Origin: an uncultured Bacilli bacterium
GTDB taxonomy: Bacteria; Bacillota_I; Bacilli_A; RF39; UBA660
Assembly: GCA_934148845.1 (NCBI GenBank)
Contig: CAKPDH010000001.1
Coordinates: forward strand, 284,440 to 348,439
DNA length: 64,000 nt
Direction: 5' to 3'
The position numbers and the translations under genes were made by a program. Shown in pieces: positions 26,491 through 35,372 of this stretch (position 1 is the first letter of the stretch; the number at the start of each line of letters is the position of its first letter). A model generated the notes under the pieces. That model was given only the letters and a program-made list of their open reading frames with translations. It was not told where the DNA came from and made no database searches.

Positions 26491-26828
26491 TTCTTTATTA
26501 ATTGTTTATTTTTAATATTATTTACCCTATTATATTTTTTTATTATATCTTTACTCAATAAATAATCAATATAAGAATCAATAGAATAAAAGTTAATTTC
26601 TTTAAATATATAGGTAAAATACTTACTATATATATTCAAATATTTATTAATATCTAATTTAACTATATTTAGTTCCATATTTGTAAGTCCCAAATATAAA
26701 CCTAATATCTTTTTATCATTTATAGACAATATTTCACCTTCTATACTTATCTCTAAATTCTTAATTAAATCATATACATACATACCTCTATATATAGCAC
26801 TTTTAACTTCAATCAATTCTTCCTTCAT
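26487..26828 (-). CDS. Small hypothetical protein
   Basis: 113 residues, start preceded by AGGAGGATAT. It is mildly acidic at the start and basic at the end ('KKYNRVNNIKNKQLIKN'), with no membrane segment and no motif that I recognise. Tyr/Ile-rich helical pattern. It lies between two prepilin-LRR genes and its stop codon is part of the next gene's -35 box, so it may belong to the duplicated segment. Function unknown. Confidence 0.7.
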   Translation of the reverse strand: MKEELIEVKSAIYRGMYVYDLIKNLEISIEGEILSINDKKILGLYLGLTNMELNIVKLDINKYLNIYSKYFTYIFKEINFYSIDSYIDYLLSKDIIKKYNRVNNIKNKQLIKN

Positions 26829-26887
26829 ATATCCTCCTTTTTAGTACTATAATATTATTACATATAAAATTTAAAAAAAATGTCGAA

Positions 26888-26922
26888 AAAAAACTTATAC
26901 AAAAGTTATCCTGTATAAGTTA
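26888..26922 (-). terminator. Terminator of the second prepilin-LRR gene
   Basis: Stem ACTTATAC / GTATAAGT with a long T run in the minus-strand sense; it includes the gene's stop codon region. Confidence 0.75.
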
Positions 26923-28384
26923 CATCTCCATCAGTATATTTAATAACCGTTCCTTTAGGAAATACGCTTGATCCAAATGTAACGGCCCCTTTAGGGCTAT
27001 TAATTGTTACTGTTGGATTGTAATATTGTTCCTTACAACCATTTGACTTATAGAAAGCTTTGTAACCTATATAACTAATTCCACTACCAATAGTAATTTC
27101 TCTCAAAGGATTGCAATGAAATGCATTATCTTCTATACTAGTTACACTATCTGGAATTATTATACTAGTTAAGTTGTTATTTTCGAAAGCTTTGGAACCT
27201 ATATCACTAAGACCATCTGGTAAAACTATCTCAGTTAAATTGTTATTTTCGAAAGCCCCTCTCGCATAATTACTTCCAATAGTTTTAAGCTCAGATGGTA
27301 ACGTTAATTTAGTTAAATTAGTGCTTGCAAATGCACCTCCTGATATCGTAGTTATTTTATTTGGTAAAACTAATGTTTCTAATTTATTACCAGCAAAAGC
27401 ATCATCACCTATACTTGTTACACTATCTGGAAATTCAATTTTTGTAATGGAATTATAGCCAAATCCAGTTAATTCCGTAAGCTTAATATCATTAGGAAAT
27501 TTAATTTCAGTAATATTGTTACCCTCAAAAGCATATTTACCTATACTTGTTACACTATTTGGTAATTCTAGTGTTCCTGTTATATTGTTATATCTAAATG
27601 CAGCATCACCTATTTTTTTTATGTTTTTTCCTAAATTAACTTTATCTATTTTCATTGCATTTATAGTAAAATCTTGATTGCAAAAAGCACATGTACCAAT
27701 TGATTCAACACTATTTGGAATATCTAAGATTCCAGTAATATTGTTACCCTCAAAAGCATATTCACCTATACTCGTTATATTACTTGAAAGAATAACTTTT
27801 GTAATGTTTTTTCTGTTAAAAGACCATTCACCAATGACATTTACATCATCTGGCATTATAACACTCCTAGGACAGAAATTATAATTAGTACTATTATTTT
27901 CGTTATCATAGTATCCAGTAACAGCCTTTTCGGTAATTGCAAAACAACCACTAAAGCATTTATATCCTTCTTCTACTGTATAATTATTATTAGTCTTGTT
28001 TATTGAATATTTGCTAGATTGAACATTTTCAAGTTCACTTACTTTTCCATCACTTACCCTAACGTAACCACAAGAAAAATTATTTGATTTAAGTCCTAAA
28101 TCAATAGTTTTACCTGAGCAAGTGGAATCAGCTTGGATTATTCCAATACAAAGTAACCCATTATTCATAATAGAATAAGTACCATCACCTATTTTATTTT
28201 TATTCATTCTTTCATTTATAATAGCTTCATTAACAGCTTTTACATATACTTTAGCACTGTTAACAACGCTTTCTTTTTTTGAATCTTCTATTACATCTAG
28301 TGCTTTTGGTACTGTTATTAAAGCTATGAAGCCAAGTATTAAAATAACAGCTATAAGCTCTATTAATGTAAAACCTTTTTTCAT
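26906..28384 (-). CDS. Prepilin-signal protein with long BspA-like LRR array
   Basis: Starts at ATG 28384, again after GGTAGGTGAT; 492 residues. Class III signal 'MKKGFTLIELIAVILILGF', pilin-like domain to about residue 140, then about ten LRR_5 units ('SIGEYAFEGNNITGILDIPN', 'SIGTCAF', 'KIGDAAFRYNNITGTLELPN', 'SIGDDAFAGNKLETLVLPN' and so on), ending in 'FPKGTVIKYTDGD'. The repeats are close to each other in DNA, so repeat number could change by recombination. It is a paralogue of the genes at 25426 and 32043 and the longest of the three. Likely a surface adhesin or sugar-binding protein; export would need a prepilin peptidase coded elsewhere. Confidence 0.88.
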   Translation of the reverse strand: MKKGFTLIELIAVILILGFIALITVPKALDVIEDSKKESVVNSAKVYVKAVNEAIINERMNKNKIGDGTYSIMNNGLLCIGIIQADSTCSGKTIDLGLKSNNFSCGYVRVSDGKVSELENVQSSKYSINKTNNNYTVEEGYKCFSGCFAITEKAVTGYYDNENNSTNYNFCPRSVIMPDDVNVIGEWSFNRKNITKVILSSNITSIGEYAFEGNNITGILDIPNSVESIGTCAFCNQDFTINAMKIDKVNLGKNIKKIGDAAFRYNNITGTLELPNSVTSIGKYAFEGNNITEIKFPNDIKLTELTGFGYNSITKIEFPDSVTSIGDDAFAGNKLETLVLPNKITTISGGAFASTNLTKLTLPSELKTIGSNYARGAFENNNLTEIVLPDGLSDIGSKAFENNNLTSIIIPDSVTSIEDNAFHCNPLREITIGSGISYIGYKAFYKSNGCKEQYYNPTVTINSPKGAVTFGSSVFPKGTVIKYTDGDVTYTG

Positions 28385-28406
28385 ATAATCACCTACCATT
28401 AATATA

Positions 28407-28435
28407 ATTATAGAAAAAAAGATAAATATTGTCAA
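28407..28435 (-). promoter_or_regulatory. Promoter overlapping the mutS stop codon
   Basis: TTGACA, 17-base spacer, TATAAT on the minus strand; the TGA of mutS (28432-28434) is inside the -35 hexamer. The 5' leader is only about 17 bases. Confidence 0.85.
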
Positions 28436-30966
28436 TCTATCTTTTTTAGTTCATATAATGTATTTAATGCTTCAATAGGAGTCATATTTAATACATCTAA
28501 TTCTTTAATTTTCTTTTCTATTTTAGATTCCTCTTTAGATTCTAATAAGTCAAGTGGAAATGATTCTTGAATTTTAATATCTCTTTTTTTCTCTCTTGAT
28601 TCATATACGCTTAATATATCACTAGCTCTTTTTATTAATTTATCTGGTAGTTTAGCTAGACTTGCTACATGAAGCCCATAACTTTTATCTACGCTACCAT
28701 CTTTTATTTTATGTAAAAATGTTATATTACCATTTTCTTCTAAGGCAGAAACATGTACATTTTTTAAATGTTTAAGATTATTCTCAAGATCAGTTAATTC
28801 ATGGTAATGTGTAGAAAACATCATTTTACATTTAATATTATCGTGTATATATTCAATAATTGCTTGTGCGAGTGCCATACCATCAAAAGTTGCAGTACCT
28901 CTACCAAGTTCATCAAATAATAATAAAGAATTGCTTGTAGCATTACTAATAGCATTATTAGCTTCTTTCATCTCAACCATAAAAGTTGATTCTCCACTAA
29001 CTAAATCATCACTAGCTCCAATTCTAGTATATATAGCATCAAATATTTTTAATTTAGCCTCCGTACAAGGAGTAAAACATCCTATTTGAGCCATTATAAC
29101 TGTTATTGCAAGTTGTCTCATATAAGTACTTTTACCTGCCATATTAGGTCCTGTTATAAGTAATATATTTTTATCTTCATTGAATATTATATCATTAGAT
29201 ACATATTCACTATTTAATACTTTTTCAACTACAGCATGTCTATTATCTTTTAAATAAACTACATTATCTTTTGTAAGTACTGGTCTAATATAATTGTTTT
29301 CTTCACTAACGGTAGCAAAAGATTGTAATACGTCAATTTCACTAATAACTTTTGCTATTTCTTGTATTGGTTTTATATATTCTTTTATTTTATCTCTAAT
29401 ATTTATAAATAATTCATATTCTAAATTAATTATTTTTTCTTCTGCATTTAATATTAACGATTCTTTTTCTTTTAATACAGGACTTATATATCTCTCACAA
29501 TTACTTAAAGTTTGTTTTCTTGAATATCCATAAGATTCTTTAACTAAATTAGTCATGCCTTTAGATACTTCTATATAATATCCAAATACTTTATTATATC
29601 CTACTTTTAATGTCTTAATACCTGTTCTTTGTCTTTCTTCTAATTCAAAACGTGCGATAAAATCTTTTCCATTTGATCTAATGTCTTTTAAAGAATCAAG
29701 TTCACTATTAAAGCCATCTTTAATTAAGTATCCTTCCTTTATACCTATAGGTGGATTTTCATATATACTATTTTCAAGTAAATCATATAAAGAATCTAAT
29801 GTATCTATTTTAGTATAACCAATAGATTTTAGTATTTCATTTATTTCAGGTAAAACTTTTAATGACCTTTTAAGTTGCAAAAGGTCTCTTGCATTTGCAT
29901 TTAAAAATGCAATTCTACCACTAAGTCTTTCTAAATCATATACTTCATTTAATAAATTTTTTAAATCTTCTCTTAATATAAATTTACTAATTAACTTATC
30001 TACTATATCATATCTTTTATTTATTTCATCTATATCAACTAAAGGATTTTCTATGTATGTTTTAAGTAATCTAGATCCCATAGCTGTTTTAGTCTTATCA
30101 AGTAACCAAATAAGAGAATACTGCCTTTGTTTAAGTCTTAACGTTTCTGTAAGCTCTAAATTTCTTTTAGTATGTATATCCATGTGTAAATACTTATTAG
30201 GTACTTTTACTATAGCTTTCTGTAAATGAGATAAATCAGTCATTTTTATATTTAATATATATGTTATTAAATATTTAACAGATGTAACTTGATTCTCATC
30301 TTTTATATCACTAAATACATATGAATATTCATCTAAAGGTTCAATTAAATCATTAATAGTAATTGATATATCAAACTGATTTTTTAATATATTAATTATA
30401 TTTTTGTCAAAATTAGAATTAACTATTACTTCTTTTAATCCTAAATTTATAACTTCATTAACTAAACTTGTTTGATTATAAAGACAATTTGTAACATAAA
30501 TTACACCTGTAGTAATATCAGCATAACTAATTATGTAAGAATACTTAGTATCCATAACAAAACCTATATAATTAAAATCATTTTCCTTTAAAGATTCACT
30601 ACTTATAACAGTACCTTTACTAATTATTTGAGTAATACCTCTTGAAACTATACCTTTAGCATTTTTAGGATCTTCGAGCTGTTCACATATACCAATTTTA
30701 TATCCTTTTTCTATCATTTTTTCTATATAAATAGAAACAGCATGATATGGAACACCACACATAGGTACTTTTTCATCTAATCCTGCATTTCTTCCTGTTA
30801 GTGTAAGTTCAAGTTCACGAGAAGTTGTAACAGCATCTTCAAAAAATACTTCATAGAAATCTCCTAATCTATAAAATATTATAACATCCGGATATTCCAT
30901 CTTAACGCTTATATAATGCCTCATCATAGGAGAGACTTTATCTAAATCTACATCACTTAATTTCAT
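28432..30966 (-). CDS. mutS: DNA mismatch repair protein MutS
   Basis: 844 residues, normal for MutS1. The mismatch-binding Phe-x-Glu lies in the N-terminal 'FYRLGDFYEVFFEDA' (about residues 31-45). The ATPase has Walker A 'LITGPNMAGKSTYMRQLA' (about 605-622), 'GASDDLVSGESTFMVEM', Walker B 'LLLFDELGRGTATFDG' and 'ATHYHEL'-type switch ('FSTHYHELTDL'). It recognises mispairs and starts strand-directed repair. No mutL is in the window; mutL normally follows, but here a prepilin-LRR gene lies directly downstream. Its activity would set the slippage rate of the G and A tracts noted elsewhere. Confidence 0.97.
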   Translation of the reverse strand: MKLSDVDLDKVSPMMRHYISVKMEYPDVIIFYRLGDFYEVFFEDAVTTSRELELTLTGRNAGLDEKVPMCGVPYHAVSIYIEKMIEKGYKIGICEQLEDPKNAKGIVSRGITQIISKGTVISSESLKENDFNYIGFVMDTKYSYIISYADITTGVIYVTNCLYNQTSLVNEVINLGLKEVIVNSNFDKNIINILKNQFDISITINDLIEPLDEYSYVFSDIKDENQVTSVKYLITYILNIKMTDLSHLQKAIVKVPNKYLHMDIHTKRNLELTETLRLKQRQYSLIWLLDKTKTAMGSRLLKTYIENPLVDIDEINKRYDIVDKLISKFILREDLKNLLNEVYDLERLSGRIAFLNANARDLLQLKRSLKVLPEINEILKSIGYTKIDTLDSLYDLLENSIYENPPIGIKEGYLIKDGFNSELDSLKDIRSNGKDFIARFELEERQRTGIKTLKVGYNKVFGYYIEVSKGMTNLVKESYGYSRKQTLSNCERYISPVLKEKESLILNAEEKIINLEYELFINIRDKIKEYIKPIQEIAKVISEIDVLQSFATVSEENNYIRPVLTKDNVVYLKDNRHAVVEKVLNSEYVSNDIIFNEDKNILLITGPNMAGKSTYMRQLAITVIMAQIGCFTPCTEAKLKIFDAIYTRIGASDDLVSGESTFMVEMKEANNAISNATSNSLLLFDELGRGTATFDGMALAQAIIEYIHDNIKCKMMFSTHYHELTDLENNLKHLKNVHVSALEENGNITFLHKIKDGSVDKSYGLHVASLAKLPDKLIKRASDILSVYESREKKRDIKIQESFPLDLLESKEESKIEKKIKELDVLNMTPIEALNTLYELKKID

Positions 30967-31049
30967 TTTACCACCATCTAAATCTAAAAACTCTAGTAAT
31001 TATTTTAACAAAAAAATAAAAATTAATCTATAAAAAACATATTAAACAA

Positions 31050-31075
31050 GAAAAAAAGTGTATCAACACTTCATT
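31050..31075 (-). terminator. Terminator after the acidic unknown gene
   Basis: Stem AAGTGT / ACACTT with seven T following in the minus-strand sense, directly after the stop at 31081. Confidence 0.75.
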
Positions 31076-31080
31076 TTATT

Positions 31081-31998
31081 TTATATTTTTATTCCTTTAC
31101 CATCAAAATAATTATCAATATCTTCTTTTATATAAGAGTTCTTGTAATCTTTATATCCTAATACTAAATCTAATAAAAGATTTTTATCTTTTATAGAGTA
31201 ATCAATTAACCCCTTTAAATTAGTTTCTATTTTATTTATGACTTGAATGTCATATATAAATATTGGCTCACCATTATCTTGTTGATATTTTTTATATTTA
31301 TAATATTTATTTATTATATAATTAATAAGATTAAAATAATAACTTTCATTATAATTATATAAATCAATAAGAAAATATACTATATCATCTGGAAGCCTAT
31401 CTTCTATACAATTACACAAATCATCTAAATTAAAATCTCTAGAATAATATAATAAATCATAAATATAATTTTTTGATATTTTCAAAAGTTTTTTATTTAT
31501 ACTTTCATCTATTTCATCAAGATGGCATTTAATATATAAATCGTCAAATTCAAGAGATATAAACATATTTGATTCTAACATTTCTCTTATATTAATAGTT
31601 TCATTATCTATAAGTTTTATTACATCATCTATATTATCTAATTTGTTAAGTTCTTCAACTAAGTTTTTTTGTGATTGATATTCTTGATATATATCATCTT
31701 CACTTGGTATATTATATTCATCATAATCTTCTATATCAAATGATTCAAAATCACTATAATGATTTTCTATTTCTAGTGATGTCTCTAAGGATTCCAAACC
31801 ATCTAACATAGATAAATAATAAAATGGATATAAAGTGCTTATTAATATTTTATAAGAATTATAATTCGTTTTTCTAAGATCAGTTGTGTATTTATTAAAT
31901 GTTTCAAGTGCTGTATACTTAAGCGACGATGTATTTTCTATACAAAGTGCTTCAGCCAACGTTTTTCTTATATCATCATTTATATTAGTATATTTCAT
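31081..31998 (-). CDS. Acidic hypothetical protein
   Basis: 305 residues, strongly acidic and Tyr-rich, without signal peptide or membrane helix, so probably cytosolic. Segments such as 'FESFDIEDYDEYNIPSEDDI' look disordered; the rest is helical. No motif recognised. It has its own binding site (GGTGAAAAT) and terminator, hence a single-gene unit. It might be lineage-specific. Confidence 0.75.
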   Translation of the reverse strand: MKYTNINDDIRKTLAEALCIENTSSLKYTALETFNKYTTDLRKTNYNSYKILISTLYPFYYLSMLDGLESLETSLEIENHYSDFESFDIEDYDEYNIPSEDDIYQEYQSQKNLVEELNKLDNIDDVIKLIDNETINIREMLESNMFISLEFDDLYIKCHLDEIDESINKKLLKISKNYIYDLLYYSRDFNLDDLCNCIEDRLPDDIVYFLIDLYNYNESYYFNLINYIINKYYKYKKYQQDNGEPIFIYDIQVINKIETNLKGLIDYSIKDKNLLLDLVLGYKDYKNSYIKEDIDNYFDGKGIKI

Positions 31999-32042
31999 AT
32001 TTTCACCATAAATTTCTATTATTAATAACTTATTATAATTAT

Positions 32043-33161
32043 TTATTCAGCCCAATTTATATCTTCATTGCTTTTACCAGATACCCAATTAAATGAAGTA
32101 GAATCTATTGTTACTTTATCTTTTGTTGTATTTATAGTTACACTTTCTATTTTATTTGGTCCATAACCATCACTTGTATCTCCACCGAAAGCTTTCGTTT
32201 TTACGCTTTTTATTCCTCTTCCTATAACTACACTTGTTACATTGTTATAATCAAACGCATATGAGCCTATATTTATTACACTATCTGGAATTGTTACACT
32301 TGTTATATTGTTAAAATAAAATGCACCAGTACCTATATTTGTGACACTATCTGGGATATTTATAATTGTTATGTTATTTTCAAGAAAAGCATACATGTCT
32401 ATTGTATTTATACCACTTTGTATTGTTACACTCGATAAATTTTTACTTTGAAATGCACTAATACCTATTTTAGAAATTTGATAATTTTCATCACTTTTAG
32501 AAAATTTTGCAACATCAAATATATTATACCTATTTAATTCAGAAAGCAGTGCATTATTATCTATTTTACAAGTTTTTGTTGCAAGATCTAAAGAGATATA
32601 TTGCGTTGCTACAAGTTTATTAATACAAGCTTCTGTATCTAAACTTTCTATACTAGTTAGTGGAAGGCTACTTGGTATTACTACATCAGTACCACACTCT
32701 GGATTATATCCAGCTATACTTAATGTATTATCATCATTTAATGATGTATAAAAACAAATATCAATTGGTATAAGTGTATTATTTTCAAATTTATAAACAT
32801 TATCATAATTTTTAAGTTTAAAGCCGGTTGCACTTGTAATCTTACCATTATCAAGTATTATATTACCACCTATTAGTGGATTATTATCTATTTCTATATT
32901 TATTTTAGAATTATTACATATAGTACTTCCATCACTTTGTATAACACATTTTACAAGTTTTATATCTTTAGATGGATTAGTTGTAAGTTCTATAGCTATA
33001 CTCTTCTTTAAAGTGTCTAGATATAATTTTACACTTTCATCTTTTGAAGATTTTCTTGTATCTTCTATTATACCAAGTATTATTGGAGTTGCTATTAAAG
33101 CTATTACTGCAAGTATTACTATTACTGCAAGTAACTCTATTAATGTAAATCCTTTCTTCAT
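32043..33161 (-). CDS. Prepilin-signal protein with BspA-like leucine-rich repeats (third copy)
   Basis: 372 residues, start at 33161 after AGGAGGA. 'MKKGFTLIELLAVIVILAVIALIATP' (two parts: cleavage site and helix) opens the protein. A pilin-like domain follows to about residue 140. A Cys-containing stretch holds 'TEACINKLVATQYISLDLAT', and four or five LRR_5 units come near the end ('NIGTGAFYFNNITSVTIPDS', 'NIGSYAFDYNNVTSVVIGRG'). Its promoter (TTGTAA-17-TAAAAT near 33194-33222) differs from that of the other two paralogues. Same proposed role: pilin-anchored adhesin or recognition protein. Confidence 0.88.
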   Translation of the reverse strand: MKKGFTLIELLAVIVILAVIALIATPIILGIIEDTRKSSKDESVKLYLDTLKKSIAIELTTNPSKDIKLVKCVIQSDGSTICNNSKINIEIDNNPLIGGNIILDNGKITSATGFKLKNYDNVYKFENNTLIPIDICFYTSLNDDNTLSIAGYNPECGTDVVIPSSLPLTSIESLDTEACINKLVATQYISLDLATKTCKIDNNALLSELNRYNIFDVAKFSKSDENYQISKIGISAFQSKNLSSVTIQSGINTIDMYAFLENNITIINIPDSVTNIGTGAFYFNNITSVTIPDSVINIGSYAFDYNNVTSVVIGRGIKSVKTKAFGGDTSDGYGPNKIESVTINTTKDKVTIDSTSFNWVSGKSNEDINWAE

Positions 33162-33210
33162 AAATAAATCCTCCTACAACTATATCAATTTTAGCATATA
33201 TTAATGCGAA

Positions 33211-34203
33211 TTACAATACAACTCCAAAAATTATAGAAATTAAGCTAGCTATTATACCAAACAGACAAAAAATCTTTACAATATCCCTTTCTTTAAAGCC
33301 TTTTTTTTCAAATGAATGATGTATTGGTGTCATTGGAAATAACCTTTTATGTGTAAATTTATAATATATTCTTTGTATAATACAAGTTAATGTTTCTATT
33401 ACAAATACAATACCAATTAATATTAATAGAACCTCATGACGAGTTAGTATTGCAATAGCGCCCATTCCAGCACCGAGAGCAAGAGAACCTGTGTCTCCCA
33501 TAAATATTCTTGCAGGGTTTAAGTTAAATAAAAGAAATCCTATTAATGATCCTGCAAGTGAAAAACAAAAAAGTGCTACTTCTTCGTATCCTTCTAACCA
33601 ACCTGTATTATAAGCTATAATACCTAGAGTTATATATGAAATAAGAGAAAGGCTTCCAGCAAGTCCATCTAATCCATCGGTAATATTTACTGCATTACTG
33701 CTAGATACAAGTACAAGTAAAATAATTATTCCATAAAGAAATCCTATATCATACTTAAGACCTAGCGTATGTACCCAAAATAATGGTTCATTTCCACTTT
33801 TCATAAAAAGATAAAAAAATACAATAGCTATAATAAGCTGAAGTATAAACTTACTAGTTTCACTTAATCCATTATTATTATTTCGCTTAATAATTAAAAA
33901 ATCGTCTATAAATCCTATAATAGAATATAATAAGAAGGTTAAAACTAATATAACTATAGAAGAATTTAATGTTATTTTTTTAAAAATAAACATAAGTATT
34001 AGTGTTATTATAGTTGGTATTATAAATATTAATCCTCCCATTGTTGGAGTTCCAACTTTTGACTTATGTCTTTCTTCTAAATACTCACTTAATCTTTGTG
34101 AAGCATGAAACCTTTTTAATATAGGAATAATAATTATTCCTAAAATAACAGAAAATATTAAACTTATAATCATAACAAGTACTGCTTTAGTAAGTGTAAT
34201 CAT
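33211..34203 (-). CDS. mraY: Phospho-N-acetylmuramoyl-pentapeptide transferase
   Basis: Makes lipid I in peptidoglycan synthesis. 330 residues, about ten membrane helices, with MraY signatures: 'KVGTPTMGGLIFIIPT' (about 50-65), 'GFIDDFLI', 'NAVNITDGLDGLAG' (about 170-183), 'NLNPARIFMGDTGSLALGA' and 'MTPIHHSFEKKG'. These distinguish it from the TagO-like paralogue. It sits apart from a full dcw cluster, with ldh and a PBP upstream. Confidence 0.96.
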   Translation of the reverse strand: MITLTKAVLVMIISLIFSVILGIIIIPILKRFHASQRLSEYLEERHKSKVGTPTMGGLIFIIPTIITLILMFIFKKITLNSSIVILVLTFLLYSIIGFIDDFLIIKRNNNNGLSETSKFILQLIIAIVFFYLFMKSGNEPLFWVHTLGLKYDIGFLYGIIILLVLVSSSNAVNITDGLDGLAGSLSLISYITLGIIAYNTGWLEGYEEVALFCFSLAGSLIGFLLFNLNPARIFMGDTGSLALGAGMGAIAILTRHEVLLILIGIVFVIETLTCIIQRIYYKFTHKRLFPMTPIHHSFEKKGFKERDIVKIFCLFGIIASLISIIFGVVL

Positions 34204-34245
34204 ATAATCCCTCGGTAAATAATATTCTAAAATTATTTTAATATA

Positions 34246-34277
34246 ACAAAAAAGTGCTACAAACTATTTATAGCATC
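34246..34277 (-). terminator. Possible terminator of ldh
   Basis: Imperfect stem TGCTA...TAGCA followed by CTTTTTT in the minus-strand sense, overlapping the last codons of ldh. Weak but well placed. Confidence 0.5.
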
Positions 34278-35162
34278 TTTTATTACATTTATTGAATTTA
34301 CTATTTTTTCTGTTTCTTCTTTATTAAAAGGAACATATATTTTTTCTTTAACTCCAGTTGAATTTATAACAGCGGGTGTAGATATATATATATCATTTTC
34401 TTTATCATATGCTGATACAGAAAGTATTACATTTTCATCGCCTAAAATTGCATTAGTTATTCTAACTAAACACATGCCTATTCCATAATATGTAGCACCT
34501 TTTCTATTTATAATTTCATAAGCTGAATTTCTAACATCATCCTCTATTTGTTTTTTTTCTTTTTCATTTAAATATGAATTAATACTTTTTAAAGCAATAT
34601 TAGCATTACTCCAAGGGATAAATTCTGAATCTCCATGTTCACCCATTACATATGCATGAATATCTTTAGGACTAATCCCTACTTTTTCACTTATTAAATA
34701 CTTAAGCCTTGCTGTATCTAATGTAGTACCTGAACCAAGAACCCTATTTGCAGGTAATTTTGAATATTTATAAGTTAAATATGTCATAACATCTAGTGGA
34801 TTTGTAGCAACTAAAAATATACCTTTAAATTTATTATTCATAGCTTCTTCTACTATAGATTTAAATATTTTACTATTTTTATTTATTAAATCCATTCTTG
34901 TTTCGCCAACATTTTGATTAGCTCCTGCAGCTATGACTATAAGTTTAGCATCAGCACAATCAGCATAATTTCCTACTTTTATTAATATTTTAGATGGACT
35001 ATATGCAAGACAATGATTTAAATCCATAACCTCGCCTTCTATTCTTTTAGTATCCAAATCTATTAAAACAAGTTCATTTACATATGTTCTTTGATTAAGT
35101 AACGCATAAGCATAACTCATTCCAACATTACCACATCCAATTATAATAACTTTATTTTTCAT
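34257..35162 (-). CDS. ldh: L-lactate dehydrogenase
   Basis: Reduces pyruvate to L-lactate with NADH, consistent with a fermentative host. 301 residues: NAD site 'VIIGCGNVGMSYAYALL' (GxGxxG near the start), Asp of 'LVLIDLDTKRIEG' that selects NADH, 'VATNPLDVMTYLTY', 'GSGTTLDTARLK' (Arg for substrate) and catalytic His in 'MGEHGDSEFIPWS' (about residue 178). Asp-Thr-Ala-Arg after the catalytic loop favours lactate over malate dehydrogenase. The start follows TAGGAGGAAAC. The 210-base gap upstream holds only a promoter-like TAAAAT and AT-rich sequence. Confidence 0.95.
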   Translation of the reverse strand: MKNKVIIIGCGNVGMSYAYALLNQRTYVNELVLIDLDTKRIEGEVMDLNHCLAYSPSKILIKVGNYADCADAKLIVIAAGANQNVGETRMDLINKNSKIFKSIVEEAMNNKFKGIFLVATNPLDVMTYLTYKYSKLPANRVLGSGTTLDTARLKYLISEKVGISPKDIHAYVMGEHGDSEFIPWSNANIALKSINSYLNEKEKKQIEDDVRNSAYEIINRKGATYYGIGMCLVRITNAILGDENVILSVSAYDKENDIYISTPAVINSTGVKEKIYVPFNKEETEKIVNSINVIKDAINSL

Positions 35163-35372
35163 GTTTCCTCCTACTATACTAATATTTTACCATATTTTTT
35201 TAAAATTAACATTCTTTTTTTTATTTAAATATTATATAAAATTATTAATAACGTAATAAACGATGATTTAAATAGTTTAATTTATAAAAAATTAATAGTA
35301 AAATTTATTATATAAATAAAACACTAACTCTACTTTTTAGTTAATCTAATATATTAGATACACCCACTACTA

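Noticed and set aside
25426..28435. Longer N-terminal starts for the two prepilin-LRR genes (to 26490 and 28435)
   Set aside because: These would translate the promoter itself; the ATG after GGTAGGTGA gives a canonical 'MKKGFTLIEL' leader.
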